The notes beneath the pieces were generated by a model, which was given only the letters and a program-made list of their open reading frames with translations, was not told where the DNA came from and ran no database searches. Positions 6,056 through 7,832 of a stretch of DNA of 7,832 nucleotides are shown piece after piece. The stretch lies in contig JASLKO010000220.1 in assembly GCA_030747475.1 (NCBI GenBank), positions 1 through 7,832 of the forward strand, in the 5' to 3' direction. How positions within the stretch are numbered: the first letter of the stretch is position 1; every line of letters starts with the position of its first letter. The position numbers were made by a program, and so were the translations under genes. Source of the stretch: Candidatus Thalassarchaeaceae archaeon (GTDB lineage Archaea > Thermoplasmatota > Poseidoniia > Poseidoniales > Thalassarchaeaceae).

Positions 6056-7243
6056 ATGTCGGTGGTCAAGTCTTTGCGCACACACCGTCCCCTTGCATTT
6101 CTCATGGTGATGAGTATGCTGTTGCCAATGCTTGCAGGGTGTACTGGTTTAGGTGGTCCACCTGAGCCGAATGCAAGAATTGATGGCGATCGTTCAAGCA
6201 TAAATGCCGGCGAATCAGTCAACTTCGATGCGAGAGAATCCACAACTCCTGAAAGTACGATTATCACAGGATACAAATGGGATTTTGGTGATGGGACCAA
6301 AACAGAAACAATCCAGGGATATACCAGTCATACATTTGCCACTGCGGGCCTTTTTGAAATACGTGTAACCGTCATCAACGATCTTGATGGGGACGATTCT
6401 GCGACAACTCAACTGGTTGTTAATGGATTTCCAAAAGTGTCGCTTTCAATGCCAATCGCCATTCGAACAGGTGATGTTGTGACCCTAGACGCCTCCGGTT
6501 CATCGGACCCAGAAAATGGTGATTTAACCACCGTATGGGACCTTGATTGGAACGTGGATAGCGACAATGATGGAGACCCGACCAACGACAATGATGCGAT
6601 GGGTGCAACACATCGATTCACCCCCTATGAAAGTGGCAATTACACCGGCTCAGTCACAGTTACTGATGAATCGGATGCAAGTGCGACAAGGATGTGGAAC
6701 CTTTCCGTGCTCCCACGCACATACCAAGTGATTTGGGAAGAAAAGACAATTTCATACGACTGGGATGGATATCTCGAACAAAATAAGATACACACTATCA
6801 CACACATTCCGTCAGAAGAAGGTCGCATCATGTCGTTCAATGCCACACTCACTCTGGCCATGGATATCATTCCAATCATGCTCCCACAGGACAACTTCTC
6901 ATTGATGGTTGACGTTACCGATGATGGTTGGAGTCACAAAGTGCGTACCGAACAGAGCAACATCACACACAATGCATCAGCCTCGATGGAATTCATCAAC
7001 CTCAATCCCACATCAGAAGATGCCTACAATCTCACGGCAGATTCTCTTGAGGAGTTGATAATCATGCTCGATGAACAATCAGGAGCAGGTTTTGGTTTGG
7101 GTGATTGGTTTTGGATTATTGAAGCCGAGGAATCTGATCCTGACCTTCCAATTGACGATGTTGATCCAGATGGTGGCAACGAATGGGAACTTGTGGTTGA
7201 ATTCACATTCCTCGTTCCACGCATCAGTGAAGTTGGCGTTTAA
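6056..7243 (+). CDS. PKD-domain lipoprotein, cell-surface
   Basis: Encodes 395 residues. The N-terminus is a Sec-type lipoprotein signal: basic MSVVKSLRTHR, a hydrophobic core to about residue 26, and a lipobox LAGC with the modified Cys at 29. There is no twin-arginine pair. The mature protein has a PKD domain at about 38-123 with the signature WDFGDG (75-80), and a second, divergent PKD-like domain at about 125-218 (VTLDASGSSDPENGD). The second domain carries an Asp/Asn-rich run, DSDNDGDPTNDNDA (168-181), resembling a calcium-binding loop. Residues 222-395 form a beta-rich region I cannot assign. Seven N-x-S/T sequons (N195, N215, N262, N280, N302, N306, N325) all lie after residue 190, consistent with exposure outside the cell. 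PKD domains usually mediate protein or carbohydrate contacts. No catalytic motif is visible, so it is probably an adhesion or binding protein. ATG 6056 is chosen because it gives a complete signal peptide. Confidence 0.88.
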   Translation: MSVVKSLRTHRPLAFLMVMSMLLPMLAGCTGLGGPPEPNARIDGDRSSINAGESVNFDARESTTPESTIITGYKWDFGDGTKTETIQGYTSHTFATAGLFEIRVTVINDLDGDDSATTQLVVNGFPKVSLSMPIAIRTGDVVTLDASGSSDPENGDLTTVWDLDWNVDSDNDGDPTNDNDAMGATHRFTPYESGNYTGSVTVTDESDASATRMWNLSVLPRTYQVIWEEKTISYDWDGYLEQNKIHTITHIPSEEGRIMSFNATLTLAMDIIPIMLPQDNFSLMVDVTDDGWSHKVRTEQSNITHNASASMEFINLNPTSEDAYNLTADSLEELIIMLDEQSGAGFGLGDWFWIIEAEESDPDLPIDDVDPDGGNEWELVVEFTFLVPRISEVGV

Positions 7244-7255
7244 TTCGCGCCCGTC

Positions 7256-7293
7256 GCATGGGAAGCGATTTGAACCCATGCCCTTTCCAAGGG
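7256..7293 (+). repeat. Two adjoining inverted repeats in the lipoprotein-hypothetical gap
   Basis: The first repeat pairs GCATGGG (7256-7262) with CCCATGC (7275-7281) around a 12-base loop. The second pairs CCCTT (7281-7285) with AAGGG (7289-7293) around TCC. They share base 7281 and fill most of the 54-base gap. The AAGGG arm is also the only Shine-Dalgarno-like sequence for ATG 7298, 4 bases downstream, so folding could limit translation of the small gene. A terminator role is the alternative. Confidence 0.5.
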
Positions 7294-7297
7294 TCTG

Positions 7298-7648
7298 ATG
7301 GTCACCTCAATCGACATCAAAAAAGTCTCGAATCGCGACAAGGTCGTTGTTGATTTAGACGTCTGGATGGACAATCCTGATGACCATGATTTTTCTCCAC
7401 GAGCAAGCCTATCTGGCAACAGTCTTGAGATGAGGGATGCGAATGATACAGACATTCTTGCAACCATTGATTTAGACGACGACGCCCTACAAATGGCGGA
7501 AAGAGATCGAGTGGTTGAAGCTCGCATCAAATTCAGTGTACATGGAATGCATGGTACATTGACGCACAAGACACCCAATCCTCGCACCGGTCCAAAATCC
7601 AAGAAATTGGCCGAACCAAGATGGAAAGTCATGCTTCCATTGCAGTAA
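7298..7648 (+). CDS. Hypothetical small acidic protein
   Basis: Encodes 116 residues of unrecognised family. ATG 7298 is preceded by AAGGG with a 4-base spacer. There is no signal peptide or membrane segment. The N-terminal two-thirds is acidic with alternating hydrophobic residues, for example DKVVVDLDVWMD (14-25) and DILATIDLDD (52-61), suggesting beta strands. The C-terminal part is basic and Pro-rich (KTPNPRTGPKSKKLAEPRW, 91-109) and may be an extended, nucleic-acid- or protein-contacting tail. No catalytic motif or metal-binding cysteine is visible. It lies 54 bases after the lipoprotein gene in the same direction. An open frame on the opposite strand (7240-7632) competes, but has no recognisable features and an Arg/Ser-rich composition expected of a shadow frame. 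Confidence 0.6.
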   Translation: MVTSIDIKKVSNRDKVVVDLDVWMDNPDDHDFSPRASLSGNSLEMRDANDTDILATIDLDDDALQMAERDRVVEARIKFSVHGMHGTLTHKTPNPRTGPKSKKLAEPRWKVMLPLQ

Positions 7649-7661
7649 GTGGTATTGTAAC

Positions 7662-7680
7662 GGGACCCCCGGGGGGTCCC
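7662..7680 (+). terminator. GC-rich hairpin after the hypothetical gene
   Basis: GGGACCCCC (7662-7670) pairs with GGGGGTCCC (7672-7680) around a single G; physically the loop must open by a pair or two. It begins 13 bases after the stop of the small gene and ends 39 bases before the next start. There is no T-rich run directly after it, so intrinsic termination is uncertain. A role in transcript stability or regulator binding is also possible. Its right flank, TCCCCTAC (7677-7684), also occurs in the ligA hairpin (100-107). Confidence 0.5.
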
Positions 7681-7691
7681 CTACAGTCCCT

Positions 7692-7699
7692 CATATACT
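7692..7699 (+). promoter_or_regulatory. TATA-like box for the last gene
   Basis: CATATACT is centred about 25 bases before ATG 7720. That is the normal TATA-to-start-site distance in archaea, so the mRNA would begin at or very near the start codon. No Shine-Dalgarno site precedes the ATG, which agrees with a leaderless transcript. Confidence 0.5.
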
Positions 7700-7719
7700 T
7701 CCTGAGACAAATAGAAAGT

Positions 7720-7832
7720 ATGGCCAAGGGAACACAGAAGGAAGCCAGGCTTCGTCGCCTGCGAACAGAAATTCTCAATTTCGTTAACATTAACCCTGGG
7801 TGTACAGCTTCGCAGATTGTTGCGTGGTTGTC
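7720..7832 (+). CDS. Probable winged-helix DNA-binding protein (3' partial)
   Basis: Only the first 37 codons are present; the gene runs off the window. The protein starts MAKGTQKEARLRRLRTEI, a basic N-terminal helix, followed by LNFVNINPGCTASQIVAWL. The pattern of helix, NPG-type turn, then a small-residue Ser/Thr-Ala-Ser start to the next helix is usual in the first two helices of archaeal winged-helix regulators (ILxxIxxNPGxTxxEIA). No specific family or target can be given. It is separated from the upstream gene by a hairpin and has its own TATA-like box, so it is probably transcribed independently. Confidence 0.6.
   Translation, partial: MAKGTQKEARLRRLRTEILNFVNINPGCTASQIVAWL

Noticed and set aside
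7240..7632. Minus-strand open frame of 130 codons opposite the small acidic gene
   Set aside because: It overlaps the lipoprotein stop, is Arg/Ser-rich with no domain, and the plus frame has a Shine-Dalgarno site and better protein-like composition. Rejection is moderate, not certain.
1..7832. Frequent TCGATTG/ATCGAT words throughout
   Set aside because: Most lie inside genes and fit common Ile-Asp and Arg-Leu codon pairs, so they are better explained by codon use than by a dispersed repeat.

Overview
The window looks like a compact archaeal chromosome segment. The best guess is a marine planktonic euryarchaeon (Poseidoniia, Marine Group II/III). Supporting this are a PAC2-family proteasome-assembly-type protein with a C-terminal LYG, a Sec lipoprotein with PKD domains, acidic proteins, very short intergenic gaps, a TATA-like box close to a start codon, and an otherwise bacterial-type NAD+-dependent DNA ligase, which is known from a few archaeal lineages. 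The placement is inferred from gene content and was not tested by any search.

Layout, left to right: (1) the last 22 codons of an unidentified gene (+); (2) a perfect 10-bp GC-rich hairpin that runs into the GTG start of a full-length ligA (+); (3) a PAC2 protein (-) whose 3' end overlaps the ligA 3' end by 10 bases; (4) an 80-base divergent gap, then a Cas4/RecB-like PD-(D/E)XK nuclease with a probable four-cysteine Fe-S site (+); (5) a protein with a disordered N-terminus and four membrane segments (+); (6) convergent with it, 2 bases away, a DEDDh 3'-5' exonuclease with an extra C-terminal domain (-); (7) a 141-base divergent gap carrying nested inverted repeats; (8) a PKD-domain lipoprotein (+); (9) a small acidic hypothetical protein (+); (10) a GC-rich hairpin and TATA-like box, then the 5' end of a probable winged-helix gene (+), cut by the window edge.

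Three of the seven complete genes act on DNA: the ligase, the Fe-S nuclease and the DEDDh exonuclease. They suggest a repair or replication-associated neighbourhood, but they lie on alternating strands with separate promoters and are not an operon. There is no CRISPR array, transposase, tRNA, rRNA or obvious mobile element. The clearest points for a second look are the HbYX-like proteasome-docking tail of the PAC2 protein, encoded in the overlap with ligA; the ligA start codon buried in a hairpin; the stand-alone Cas4-like nuclease with an unassigned C-terminal domain of about 100 residues; and the unassigned C-terminal domain of the lipoprotein. I found no convincing evidence of a wholly new multi-gene system.
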